Positions 35,255 to 44,099 of a DNA stretch of 64,000 nucleotides are shown here, in pieces. The notes under the pieces were generated by a model that searched no databases, had not been told where the DNA came from, and was given only the letters and a program-made list of their open reading frames with translations. Each line of letters opens with the position of its first letter. Within the stretch, counting starts at the first letter, position 1. Made by a program: the position numbers and the translations under genes. Source of the DNA: Bacteroidota bacterium (GTDB lineage: Bacteria; Bacteroidota; Ignavibacteria; Palsa-1295); assembly GCA_021324685.1 (NCBI GenBank), contig JAJPIQ010000082.1, positions 1 to 64,000 on the forward strand, read 5' to 3'.

Positions 35255-37015
35255 ATGACACACCAGTTTGACGTTATTATCGTAGGAGCCGGAGGCGCAG
35301 GCCTTCGCGCGGCAGCCGAAATTCCCCACGGTTATACTTGCGCCGTACTCACCAAAGTCCACCCACTTCGTTCTCATACCGGCGCCGCACAGGGTGGCGT
35401 TTGTGCAGCCCTGGGAAACCTTGAGGAGGATAGCCCGGAGTGGCATGCTTACGATACCGTCAAAGGATCGGATTATCTGGGCGATCAGGACGCGATCGAG
35501 ACGATGTGCCAGGACGCGCCACGTGCCGTGATCGAGCTCGAGCACATGGGTATGCCATTCTCCCGTACGCCCGAAGGCAAGATTGCCCAACGCCGTTTCG
35601 GAGGCCATACACGGCCGACGGATCCCAACGATCCCGATTCGAAACGCGTGGCGGTTATGCGTTCCTGCTATTCGGCGGACCGCACCGGGCACGTGATGCT
35701 GCACACGCTCTACGAAAATTGCATTAAGAATAACGTCCGTTTTTTCAGCGAGTTTTTTGTGACCGAACTCCTCTCTGAGAACGGCGAAGTGAGCGGTGTC
35801 GTCGCGATCGAAATTTTAACGGGCGAAATACATGTCTTCCATTCGAAAGTGGTCATGTTTGCGACCGGCGGCAATGGGAGGATCTGGCGTATCACGTCGA
35901 ACGCGCATGTGGGGACGGGTGACGGCTTTATGCTTGCCTACCATGCCGGCCTTCCGCTCGAAGACATGGAATTCATGCAGTTCCATCCGACGGGACTGTG
36001 GAAGTTGGGAATTCTGGTCAGCGAAGCGGCCCGGGGCGAAGGCGGGATCCTGCGCAATAAGGACGGGGAGCGGTTTATGGAACGATATGCTCCGACCGTA
36101 AAGGACCTCGCGCCGCGCGATATGGTCTCTCGCGCGATCATTACAGAAATTCGCGAAGGCCGCGGCATCATGGGTTCCGATGGAACGCAGTACGTCAATC
36201 TCGACCTCACGCACCTTCCGGCCTCCGTCATCAACGAAAAACTTCCCGAGATCACGGGCTTTGCCCGGACGTATCTCGGGGTCGAACCGACGCGCGAAGG
36301 AGTTCCCATCCAGCCGACGGCCCATTACGTAATGGGCGGTATTCCGACCGACGTCGATGGCCGCGTCCGGCTCGATCATAAGGACGGGATCGTGCGTGGA
36401 TTCTATGCCGCCGGCGAATGTGCCTGCGTGAGCGTCCATGGGGCCAACCGCCTAGGAACGAATTCCCTGCTCGATCTTATCGTCTTCGGACGCCGCGGTG
36501 GAAAAGCCATTGTCCAATTTCTCAAGTCTGGCGCTGAGTTCCCGAAGCTGCCGGCACAGGCCGGCGAACGAACGCGCGAAATGATCGCTACCATAAAATC
36601 GCGCGAAAAAGGAAATCGCCCCGCGCCGCTCCGGACGGAACTCCAGCAGGTCATGATGGACGATTGCGGTATTTTCCGCGATGCGAAAGGCCTGCAAGGT
36701 GCGCTCACGAAGATCGAAGCTCTTCGTGAGAAGTATAAGTCGGTCACGATCGATGACAAAGGCATGCAGTTCAATACCGACCTTTTAGAGGCCATCGAGC
36801 TTGGGAACTTGCTCGATACCGCAGAACTGGTGGTGACCTGCGCGCTCAATCGTACCGAGTCGCGAGGCGGGCATGCTCGAGAAGATTTCCCCGAGCGCGA
36901 CGACCAAAACTGGATGAAGCATACCTTTGCATACCAGAATGGTACGTCCAGACCGCGTATCGAATATCGTCCGGTTTCCGTTACAAAATACAAGCCCAAA
37001 AAACGCGTCTATTGA
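35255..37015 (+). CDS. sdhA: Succinate dehydrogenase/fumarate reductase flavoprotein subunit
   Basis: 586 residues. Oxidises succinate to fumarate in the membrane-bound complex II; FAD is covalently bound. The N-terminal dinucleotide-binding fold is DVIIVGAGGAGLRAA. The flavinylated histidine lies in LRSHTGAAQGG. Substrate-site motifs include FHPTGL, SEAARGEGG and HYVMGGIPTDVDGRV, and NRLGTNSLLDLIVFGRRGG is typical. The C-terminus (SRGGHAREDFPERDD, KKRVY) matches the SdhA type rather than NadB. The sdhB and sdhC/D genes are not next to it, which is unusual: upstream is xseB and downstream a beta-barrel protein. Confidence 0.96.
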   Translation: MTHQFDVIIVGAGGAGLRAAAEIPHGYTCAVLTKVHPLRSHTGAAQGGVCAALGNLEEDSPEWHAYDTVKGSDYLGDQDAIETMCQDAPRAVIELEHMGMPFSRTPEGKIAQRRFGGHTRPTDPNDPDSKRVAVMRSCYSADRTGHVMLHTLYENCIKNNVRFFSEFFVTELLSENGEVSGVVAIEILTGEIHVFHSKVVMFATGGNGRIWRITSNAHVGTGDGFMLAYHAGLPLEDMEFMQFHPTGLWKLGILVSEAARGEGGILRNKDGERFMERYAPTVKDLAPRDMVSRAIITEIREGRGIMGSDGTQYVNLDLTHLPASVINEKLPEITGFARTYLGVEPTREGVPIQPTAHYVMGGIPTDVDGRVRLDHKDGIVRGFYAAGECACVSVHGANRLGTNSLLDLIVFGRRGGKAIVQFLKSGAEFPKLPAQAGERTREMIATIKSREKGNRPAPLRTELQQVMMDDCGIFRDAKGLQGALTKIEALREKYKSVTIDDKGMQFNTDLLEAIELGNLLDTAELVVTCALNRTESRGGHAREDFPERDDQNWMKHTFAYQNGTSRPRIEYRPVSVTKYKPKKRVY

Positions 37016-37764
37016 TCGGATCTGAGGTTTCCGGTTCCGGGTATTGTCGAAGAGGGAACGCTCCTTCTTCGATCCATGATATTCGAATTTTGTTCTGCAT
37101 CTTCGTTTTTTATCCTTCCGCTTTCCTTTTTGCCCAGAACATGCCGCATGAAGTCGGCTTCTGGTTTGTGGAGAACGGCCAAAAGCCGCTGATAGCCCCG
37201 AATGAAACGAACCGTGGATTTTTTACGAATCCGACCATTGAGCATCTTTATTACAACGTCGCGACGAATGGCGTCCAATCGCTCGCCATCTTCGCCGAGC
37301 ATATCGATGAGACGCGCTCCTGGAAAGGGGTTTGGACAAACTATCTTTTTAACGGGCGCTACCAGAATTTTTCGGCTTCGGTCGATGAGTCCCTTTCAAT
37401 GACGACGCTGGGCCTGGAGACCGTTTTAAATTTTGTCAGCGAGTCGGGATTTCGCCTTGGAGCGGGACTGGGGGTGGGGTATGGGCTGGGAACGGCCGGC
37501 GCGAACGTCCGCGATTCGCTGGGAACTCAAACGCACTATGACGCCGCAACGCTTTGGAACGACCTTCTCTTTACGATCATGATCCGCGCGCGATATTCGC
37601 TGATCGTAACATCGTCGTATGATATAGGAATTATGTTGCAAGGGCGCTATTGGTCCTTTCCGGCGCTGGGGCCCGTTTCACCGGGCGGAGAAGCGTATAA
37701 TGGGCCGGGACTACGGGGCGTAAGCGAAATGGGTTATCTGCTGGGCGTTTCCGTCGGCTTTTGA
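37012..37764 (+). CDS. Outer-membrane beta-barrel-like protein
   Basis: About 250 residues if TTG at 37012 is the start; this codon overlaps the sdhA TGA and no ATG in frame precedes the signal peptide, so the true start is uncertain. The signal peptide is IRILFCIFVFYPSAFLFAQ. The mature part shows alternating strands (ALNFVSESGFRLGAG-like, GVGYGLGTAG, DIGIMLQGRYWSF) and ends YLLGVSVGF with terminal Phe. The last 54 bp overlap the 3' end of the convergent helicase gene. Function unknown; sdhA linkage may be only transcriptional. Confidence 0.65.
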   Translation: MIGSEVSGSGYCRRGNAPSSIHDIRILFCIFVFYPSAFLFAQNMPHEVGFWFVENGQKPLIAPNETNRGFFTNPTIEHLYYNVATNGVQSLAIFAEHIDETRSWKGVWTNYLFNGRYQNFSASVDESLSMTTLGLETVLNFVSESGFRLGAGLGVGYGLGTAGANVRDSLGTQTHYDAATLWNDLLFTIMIRARYSLIVTSSYDIGIMLQGRYWSFPALGPVSPGGEAYNGPGLRGVSEMGYLLGVSVGF

Positions 37765-40700
37765 AGCTGTAAGCACGATGCACTGCATGTCCTGTTTCTC
37801 GAAATAGCGGCATTCCGGACAGTGTTCTGTATTTCTCGTGAGGAGGTCGAGCCTGGGAACGAGTTCGTCGCTACGGATCTGTTCGATCTGCGCTTTGCAT
37901 TCCTGTTCGAACGTCTCAAAGTCATTCGTTGAAAATTCGAAAAAAACGCTTTCGCCGGTCGCAGTATAGAAGAGAACGGCATTCACCTGCGCGGCCGTCG
38001 GATCGAACAAATGGACGAGATAGGCATAAAAACGGAGTTGGGACGTATAGCGGCCGAGGCTCTTTTCTTTTCGTTCCGATGCTTCCGTCTTGTAATCGAG
38101 CACCGTCCAGATGCCTTCCGCATTACGATACAGCCGATCGATAATGCCGTAGAGAATATCGCCGTCCGCGAGCGTTGCCTGCAGGGCGTATTCGGTGTGC
38201 GCATCTCCCGACCGAAGGACTTCCTTCCCAACTTCGGAAGCTAAAAATCGCGAAATATGAGCGTTGACTTCATTCGAATAATGAGTTTGTTCCTTCTTCT
38301 CCCGAATGCCATGGTTCGGAAGCAGGGATCCGACGGTGCGATCGAACCGGTCGCGATCGAGTTCCCCCAGGGGCGCGAGCGTATCGATCCGGTCCATCGT
38401 TGCATGCACCAGTCGGCCCAGCACCGTTCCGGACGTCCGATCGGAACGATATTCTTCGTCATGCTCGAATGGAAGCATGGCATCCTCCGGCATGCCAAGA
38501 GAATAGGAAAGAAAATATTTGGTCGGGCATTCGGCATGCCGGAGCAATTGCGTTGCGCTATATCGGCCGATGGGGTGAAGTACCGGGAGGGCTTCGAGAT
38601 GAAACGCGATCGTTCTCTTTTCCTGGACTTTGGTATTCTGCGGTTTGTCGTTCGGGATTTGCGAAGCGGACCGAATGAGAGGAATCCGAAGCGTGAATGT
38701 TTCACTGTGGCGCTGCTCGGAATCGCCGTCATAAATTTCGATCCGTTCTTCGAACAAGTATTCTTCGCCCTCTCGAGGCAGGCCGAACACGTCCGAGACC
38801 CACGCAAGCCAGGAGTTGTCCTGCGGTCGCTCCGGAAGCGCGGAGGATAGCACGAGATGGTCCCGGGCGCGCGTCATGGCCACATAGAGAATTCGCTTCT
38901 CCTCCTGAATCACGTTCGCTCGCGAGCGTTCGCGAATAAGCGCTGAGATCAGAGGCTGCCGCTCCCGGCCTTCGAACTGTAGTTGCAGCCCGAGCTGCTT
39001 GTCGAGGAGGTTCCGATGATCGAACTTGAATTTCTTTTGAAGAAAGGGAACGATCACGATTGGGAACTCCAGTCCCTTGGCGGCATGCACCGTCATGATC
39101 TGTACCGCGTTCGAAGTATCGTCCGGAAGATCGGCTTGCGACTCCTGCTCTTCGGAATCGGTAAGGTATTGAATCCGATCGATAAAATCGAAGAGGCTCG
39201 AAAAGCCGGTCATGTCCGAAGTTCGGGCCCGGGAAAGGAATTTTTCCAGATTCGCGATCTTTTGCTGGCCCTGCGGCGCCCTCAAAAGGGTCGCAAAAAT
39301 CGCCGATTCCGCATAGATCTTCTCTACAAGGAACGCGGTGGACGTTCGCCCGGCGAGCGCGAGGTTCTCACGGAGTTCCCGAATGGCGCGTCGAAGGAGT
39401 GGGGCATCGTGAGCAGTTGCGTAGTGCTGCAACTGGTCCCAGAACGTCCATGCACGCTCTGCCGAGGGACCCTGCGCCCGGTTATAGTGTGATACCTGAA
39501 ACAGTTGGTCGTCTGAAATCGAAAAGAACGGGGAGCGAAGGATCGCGGCGAGTGCAATATCGTCGGCCGGCCGTGTCAGGAAAGTGAGGTAGCTCGCTAT
39601 GTCCTGGATCTCGGGCTGTTTATAGAATCCCGCGCCTTTGGAAACAGAATATGGAATGTTGGCTTCCCGGAGTGCGCGTTCCAACTCCGGAAGGCCGTTG
39701 CGAGAACGAACGACAATCGCAATGTTGCTATACTGGGCTTGCCGAACGTCGCCGTCCCGCTCGACGGAATAGGAATCATTCCCCACCATCTCCCTGATTT
39801 TCCGCGCGATAAGCTCGGACTCGATCGAATCGCTTATTTCGTCGCCGGAATTCTCGCTGTCTTCGGGAGCGCTCGCCTTCGTCTTCGAGGGTGCTGGCGG
39901 ACACAGCCACTCGACCGTTCCAGGGAGCGTTGTGGTTCGGCCATGGACGAGATCGGAATATTCTACCACCGTATTGGAAACCGCTCCGGCAGCGGCGGGC
40001 AGGACCGTACGAAATAATCGGTTGATCGCCGAGATCGGCGCCCGCGTCATTCGGAACGTTTCCCCTAAAAGGATCGAACCGCGTTCTTCCTCCGCGGAAA
40101 GGCCGAGCCGGATCGATTCTTCGCCGGCTCGGACCGAGAACGCCTGGCTGCGAATCGCTTCGGTCGTGGCGGCGAAGACTTCCGCGTCCGCATTGCGGAA
40201 GGTATAGATCGCCTGCTTGGGATCGCCCACGACGGCAAGGTTATTCTCGCTGCCAAAGGCCTGCGTCAGGGCGTGGGCCAGTGTAAACTGGCTCTCATCG
40301 GTGTCCTGATATTCGTCGATCATCAGGAACCGCAATTCTTTTGAAAGTTCCGCGCGAATCTCCGAATTCTCAAGAAGGATCATAAGGCGGTCGATAAGAT
40401 CGTCGAAGTCGAGAAGCGCCTCGTTCGTTTTGAACGAGTTGTACTCCGAGAGAACGTCATCGAAGAGCGCAAAAACCGTCCGAAGATACGTAAGGTATTC
40501 GCGGTGCTCTGCGTAAAAGTCCGTTTGCGACCGCGGGCAGCATGCGAGCAATGAATTCGTGCGTTTGAACCACGCGACGAGGTCGGATAGCGCGAAGGAA
40601 ATTCCCGCCGGTAGTTCGTCCACCTTCACACGGTGGGAATTTATGGTTCCCTGACCGGTCACGAGCGCATTCATCGCAGCGAAAAAAGCGCTCGCGCGTT

Positions 40701-41505
40701 CGAAAAATCCTGTGGCACTCGAATACGGAGCGAGCAGGGAGACCATTTCCTGACCGCGAACTCCCGGCTTGAAATATGGCGTAAGTTCGGCAAGCAACGC
40801 GGCCGTGCGGTCCGATACGGCCCGTGCAAGGACGCGTTCGAGTTCTCCTTGCCACACTTCGAGCACGGCCTCATCGCTCTTTGCCAGCAGATCCTTTTGC
40901 ACGCGGCGCGAACGAGCGCGATTTTGCAGCAATGTTCGAACGAGCTCGGTCACGACCTGCCGGCCAAACGTCCGAAAAAGCCGCAGCATAGCCGTCGTCT
41001 GCGAGTTACGATCGGCGGGAGCGGTCGGTTCGGCCTCCGCAAGACGATAGGCATTCTCGAGCGTCTTATAAAAAATTCGACCGATCGCATCTTCGAGCAT
41101 GAGCCGCTGGTCGGCGCCGGTCGTAATTGTAAAGTTCGCATCGATATTGGCTTCGACCGGATAAGCCCGAAGGATCCGCGCCGCGAAACCGTGGATCGTG
41201 GCAATGAAGGCATTGGGCAGCGAATCGCGAAGACGAAGAAGAGCGCCGCGACGTCCACGTTCCGTGAGTGGCAGCGCGGAAAGCCGTTCCTGAACTTCGT
41301 CCGCGATCCGCTTGCGAAGTTCGGCGGCGGCATTTTCGGTGAACGTGATCGCCACCACGTTCCGAGTGCTCAGGTCGTCGTACCGTTCGAAAAGATCGAC
41401 ATATCGCTTGACAAGCACGCGAGTTTTTCCGGAACCTGCATTGGCTATTACGGCAAGGTGCCGTTCGACGGAGAGTGCTTTTTTCTGCGAAGGAGTCAGT
41501 TGCAT
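37711..41505 (-). CDS. AddA/RecB-like UvrD-family helicase-nuclease
   Basis: 1264 residues. Superfamily 1 helicase motifs: Walker A IANAGSGKTRVLVKRY near the N-terminus, Walker B DEYQDTDESQF, motif V IMTVHAAKGLEFP and motif VI RILYVAMTRARDHLVLS. A C-terminal PD-(D/E)xK nuclease follows (GIIDRLYRNAEG, VLDYKTEAS). Cysteines in RHAECPTKYFLSYSLG and near the end in HCPECRYFEKQDMQC could bind an Fe-S cluster of the AddB/Dna2 type, though the last spacing (C-x2-C-x9-C) differs from the usual C-x2-C-x5-C. Likely double-strand-break end resection. No AddB/RecC-like partner is adjacent. The 3' end overlaps the convergent barrel gene by 54 bp. Confidence 0.93.
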   Translation of the reverse strand: MQLTPSQKKALSVERHLAVIANAGSGKTRVLVKRYVDLFERYDDLSTRNVVAITFTENAAAELRKRIADEVQERLSALPLTERGRRGALLRLRDSLPNAFIATIHGFAARILRAYPVEANIDANFTITTGADQRLMLEDAIGRIFYKTLENAYRLAEAEPTAPADRNSQTTAMLRLFRTFGRQVVTELVRTLLQNRARSRRVQKDLLAKSDEAVLEVWQGELERVLARAVSDRTAALLAELTPYFKPGVRGQEMVSLLAPYSSATGFFERASAFFAAMNALVTGQGTINSHRVKVDELPAGISFALSDLVAWFKRTNSLLACCPRSQTDFYAEHREYLTYLRTVFALFDDVLSEYNSFKTNEALLDFDDLIDRLMILLENSEIRAELSKELRFLMIDEYQDTDESQFTLAHALTQAFGSENNLAVVGDPKQAIYTFRNADAEVFAATTEAIRSQAFSVRAGEESIRLGLSAEEERGSILLGETFRMTRAPISAINRLFRTVLPAAAGAVSNTVVEYSDLVHGRTTTLPGTVEWLCPPAPSKTKASAPEDSENSGDEISDSIESELIARKIREMVGNDSYSVERDGDVRQAQYSNIAIVVRSRNGLPELERALREANIPYSVSKGAGFYKQPEIQDIASYLTFLTRPADDIALAAILRSPFFSISDDQLFQVSHYNRAQGPSAERAWTFWDQLQHYATAHDAPLLRRAIRELRENLALAGRTSTAFLVEKIYAESAIFATLLRAPQGQQKIANLEKFLSRARTSDMTGFSSLFDFIDRIQYLTDSEEQESQADLPDDTSNAVQIMTVHAAKGLEFPIVIVPFLQKKFKFDHRNLLDKQLGLQLQFEGRERQPLISALIRERSRANVIQEEKRILYVAMTRARDHLVLSSALPERPQDNSWLAWVSDVFGLPREGEEYLFEERIEIYDGDSEQRHSETFTLRIPLIRSASQIPNDKPQNTKVQEKRTIAFHLEALPVLHPIGRYSATQLLRHAECPTKYFLSYSLGMPEDAMLPFEHDEEYRSDRTSGTVLGRLVHATMDRIDTLAPLGELDRDRFDRTVGSLLPNHGIREKKEQTHYSNEVNAHISRFLASEVGKEVLRSGDAHTEYALQATLADGDILYGIIDRLYRNAEGIWTVLDYKTEASERKEKSLGRYTSQLRFYAYLVHLFDPTAAQVNAVLFYTATGESVFFEFSTNDFETFEQECKAQIEQIRSDELVPRLDLLTRNTEHCPECRYFEKQDMQCIVLTASKADGNAQQITHFAYAP

Positions 41506-41604
41506 ATCGCGAAGCTCCTAACCTCCGCAGGGGACGCAAAAGCTCCGTTCGTGCGCTTCCTACGGGACTAATCGCGAATCTGCAACTGTTAACCGTTCTT
41601 CGTC

Positions 41605-43149
41605 ATGATATCTCCGAGCGATAGCGCAACCGAAAAGATCGGCCAATGCCTGATGCCGAGGCTCGAGATCGAGCGCTTTTCTGACGACCGTGAGTACCGC
41701 GATCGCATCGTTCGGCTGGTCCGGCAATATCGCGTCGGTGGATTTTGCCTCTTTGGCGGGTCCACAAAAGAAGTCGAGCGTGCCGTGCTCGACCTTCAGG
41801 CAGAGGCAAATGGATCGCTGCTCTTTTCGGCCGATTGCGAATTCGGGCTTCCCATGCGTTTTCGTTCTATGGCCTCGAACGATTCGGGAACGGAGTTTCC
41901 GGACCCCATGGCCATTGCAAAGACGGGGGACCCTTCGTTAGCCTTCGAAACCGGCCGAGCGATCGCCCGGGAAATGCGGGCCGTTGGAATTCACTGGAAT
42001 TTTGCGCCCGTGATGGACGTGAACTCGAATCCAGAGAACCCGATCATCAATACGCGCGCCTTTGGCGACGATCCCGAAACGGTGTCGTCCTATGGAACGG
42101 AATTCCTGCGCGGCGTCCAGGCGGAGTCCGTGGCCGCGACCGCAAAACATTTTCCCGGGCATGGCGATACGGCCGTCGATTCCCATCGCGAGCTACCGGT
42201 CCTCGAGAGGAATTGGGAAGAGTTCCAAAAGATCGAACTCCCGCCGTTCGAGCGGGCGATCGAAGCGGGCGTTCAGGCGATCATGACCGGGCACCTTGCA
42301 GCGCCGCTCCTTGCCGCGTATCTCGGGGCGTCTTCACAGGAAGCGGCGCTCCCGGCTACGCTGTCGCGCGTGCTCACGGAAACGTTATTGCGCGAGCGCA
42401 TGCACTTTGACGGCGTCATCGTAACCGACGCGCTTGAGATGCAGGCGATCACCAAGCATCTCGGCAGGGAAGAGGCGCTCGTCCTCGCATTCGAAGCCGG
42501 CGCCGATATACTCCTCATGCCTCCGGAAGCCGAAGAGGCGTGTGGAGCACTCCGGTCGGCATTTACGAACGGAAGAATTTCAGAACATGAACTCGATCGA
42601 AAGCTCGCGCGGATCCGGAAATTAAAATCGTTCTCTGCGATCGATCCCGGTTCGGTCGATGTCCGGAAGCTTGAAGCACTCGCCGGGCCGCACTCCGAAC
42701 TTGCGGAAGAGATCGCAAAGCAGGCGATGGAGATCGCGGGTCATCCCTCTGCGGCGGGCGCCAATATGGTGGTCCTCTGCGAGGACCGGCCGGAACCAAA
42801 AAGAAAAGCGGCCTCCTTTGCCGAGCGGATGTTCCCCTCCGTGCCGGTCACGACGCTCTCGACGTCCGAGTGGCCCGCGCAACGGATCGAACTCGATCCC
42901 CAGACGATCGTCGTTATCTTTCATCGCGTTCGTGGCTATGTTTCTACGCCGACGACCGAGACCACCATTCCGGATATCGCACGGGCACTCGCAGAACAGA
43001 GCGCGGGATCGGGAATTATTTTAAAAGGGCTCGTCCTCTTTGGAAATCCTTATCTCGACCGGGAATTCGAATCCCTGCCGGGATTTGTTGTAAAGACCTT
43101 CAGCGAGTCGGTCCCTTCGATGGACGCCGTTCTCGATTTACTGCAATAG
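41605..43149 (+). CDS. nagZ: Glycoside hydrolase family 3, NagZ-like beta-N-acetylhexosaminidase
   Basis: 514 residues. The TIM-barrel part has the NagZ hallmark KHFPGHGDTAVDSHRELP (Lys181-His182; the His of GHGDTAVDSH acts as acid/base in NagZ enzymes) and the nucleophile Asp275 in DGVIVTDALEM. NFAPVMDVNSNPENPI and RAFGDDPETV are also family motifs. NagZ-type enzymes cut beta-1,4 GlcNAc from muropeptides during peptidoglycan recycling. No signal peptide, consistent with the cytoplasm. The roughly 180-residue C-terminal extension after the barrel resembles the second domain of longer GH3 enzymes. Divergent from the helicase gene; a small lipoprotein gene begins 1 bp after its stop. Confidence 0.9.
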   Translation: MISPSDSATEKIGQCLMPRLEIERFSDDREYRDRIVRLVRQYRVGGFCLFGGSTKEVERAVLDLQAEANGSLLFSADCEFGLPMRFRSMASNDSGTEFPDPMAIAKTGDPSLAFETGRAIAREMRAVGIHWNFAPVMDVNSNPENPIINTRAFGDDPETVSSYGTEFLRGVQAESVAATAKHFPGHGDTAVDSHRELPVLERNWEEFQKIELPPFERAIEAGVQAIMTGHLAAPLLAAYLGASSQEAALPATLSRVLTETLLRERMHFDGVIVTDALEMQAITKHLGREEALVLAFEAGADILLMPPEAEEACGALRSAFTNGRISEHELDRKLARIRKLKSFSAIDPGSVDVRKLEALAGPHSELAEEIAKQAMEIAGHPSAAGANMVVLCEDRPEPKRKAASFAERMFPSVPVTTLSTSEWPAQRIELDPQTIVVIFHRVRGYVSTPTTETTIPDIARALAEQSAGSGIILKGLVLFGNPYLDREFESLPGFVVKTFSESVPSMDAVLDLLQ

Positions 43150-43150
43150 C

Positions 43151-43699
43151 ATGCAAAAATCTTTTTTCAGAGTATTTTTTCTTCTGTTATTCGTTTCGTG
43201 CGCGGCGCCGAAAGAGGGTGGGAACGTTTCAAAACCCGTGGCCCCACCGCCGCAGAATGGGCTGCCGCCCCATTTCAAGTTTAGTTTTTTTATCAGTGCC
43301 ACCGGGCTTCCCGATAAACCGGCCGATTCCTGGACGATGGACACCACCGGGATGATCGATATTCGCACGGCCGTGCGGGACTCCAGGCAGAATTATCAAA
43401 ACCTGAATGCCATGGCGGCACTCGATCCACCCGATATGGATACACTCCGTATGCTGATCCGTGAGGGAAAGCTCTATGCTATTGACTCCCTGGACGTAAC
43501 ACAACAATGTGCCGGCGACGAGCACTATTTCGTCAAGATTGTCCCGCTCACGGCGCGACTATCGGCCGCGAACCTATCGTTCGATGCCTGCGCGGGCGAT
43601 TATAATTTATTGCTACAGCCCCAGCGGCTCTATTTCCGCGATTTCCTCGATTGGTGGGAACGAATGAGGGTCAAATACCGGCCCGTCATGCCGCATTAA
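43151..43699 (+). CDS. Small hypothetical lipoprotein
   Basis: 182 residues. A lipoprotein signal, SFFRVFFLLLFVSC, places the lipidated Cys near residue 17, followed by a Pro-rich linker (VAPPPQNG-like). The body has no recognised family. It contains two cysteines (VTQQC, FDACAGDY) that could form a disulfide in the periplasm. It begins 1 bp after the NagZ stop, suggesting a shared transcript. Its TAA interlocks with the stop of the convergent 71-residue gene (TTAA at 43696-43699). Confidence 0.7.
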   Translation: MQKSFFRVFFLLLFVSCAAPKEGGNVSKPVAPPPQNGLPPHFKFSFFISATGLPDKPADSWTMDTTGMIDIRTAVRDSRQNYQNLNAMAALDPPDMDTLRMLIREGKLYAIDSLDVTQQCAGDEHYFVKIVPLTARLSAANLSFDACAGDYNLLLQPQRLYFRDFLDWWERMRVKYRPVMPH

Positions 43700-43911
43700 T
43701 TCTTTTGGAATTCTCCGAGCGGTGTTCCGGCCGGATATTCGAGGCCCAGTTCGCGGTACAGTTCAGCCAGATTGCGGGTATTGTAGTCTTTGCGAGAGAT
43801 CTGCTTGCCGGTGACGGAGAGGCGATTGAGTTCACGGACCTTGTCATCCTGTGCGCGTTCGAACCCGTTGGCAAGCGCCAGTTCCATTTTTTCTTTCAGT
43901 GATTCACCCAT
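43696..43911 (-). CDS. Small 71-residue hypothetical protein
   Basis: 71 residues, hydrophilic, mostly helical, no signal peptide: it starts MGESLKEKMELALANGFERA and ends AGTPLGEFQKN. Support comes from the interlocked stop with the convergent lipoprotein gene, a pattern repeated at four other convergent pairs in this window, and from well-formed codon composition. No family recognised. Three TTTGTAACG repeats lie immediately upstream of the start. It may be transcribed with the downstream-facing NtrC-type gene, which ends 188 bp before its start. Confidence 0.5.
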   Translation of the reverse strand: MGESLKEKMELALANGFERAQDDKVRELNRLSVTGKQISRKDYNTRNLAELYRELGLEYPAGTPLGEFQKN

Positions 43912-43924
43912 ACTCTTCTTACTA

Positions 43925-43968
43925 CGTTACAAATCCTCTTATACGTTACAAATGCTCTGCGTTACAAA
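43925..43968 (-). repeat. Three TTTGTAACG repeats upstream of the 71-residue gene
   Basis: On the minus strand TTTGTAACG occurs three times (plus-strand CGTTACAAA at 43925-43933, 43944-43952 and 43960-43968), spaced 19 and 16 bp apart and followed in two copies by similar AGAG/AGGAT-type bases. The array ends 14 bp upstream of the start codon. It may be a set of regulator sites. Confidence 0.5.
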
Positions 43969-44099
43969 CAGAGATACTACAAAAAGGAGGATCGAAAATT
44001 CGCGTGTTCAAACGACTATTTTCGCGCGTTGGTTCGAAACAGCCGCCGAAAACGCATTCATCCACCACTCATGGTTTAAGATTCACGGACCGATCTTCG

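Noticed and set aside
43925-43968. CRISPR array
   Set aside because: Only three 9-bp repeats with unequal 16-19 bp spacing and no cas genes.
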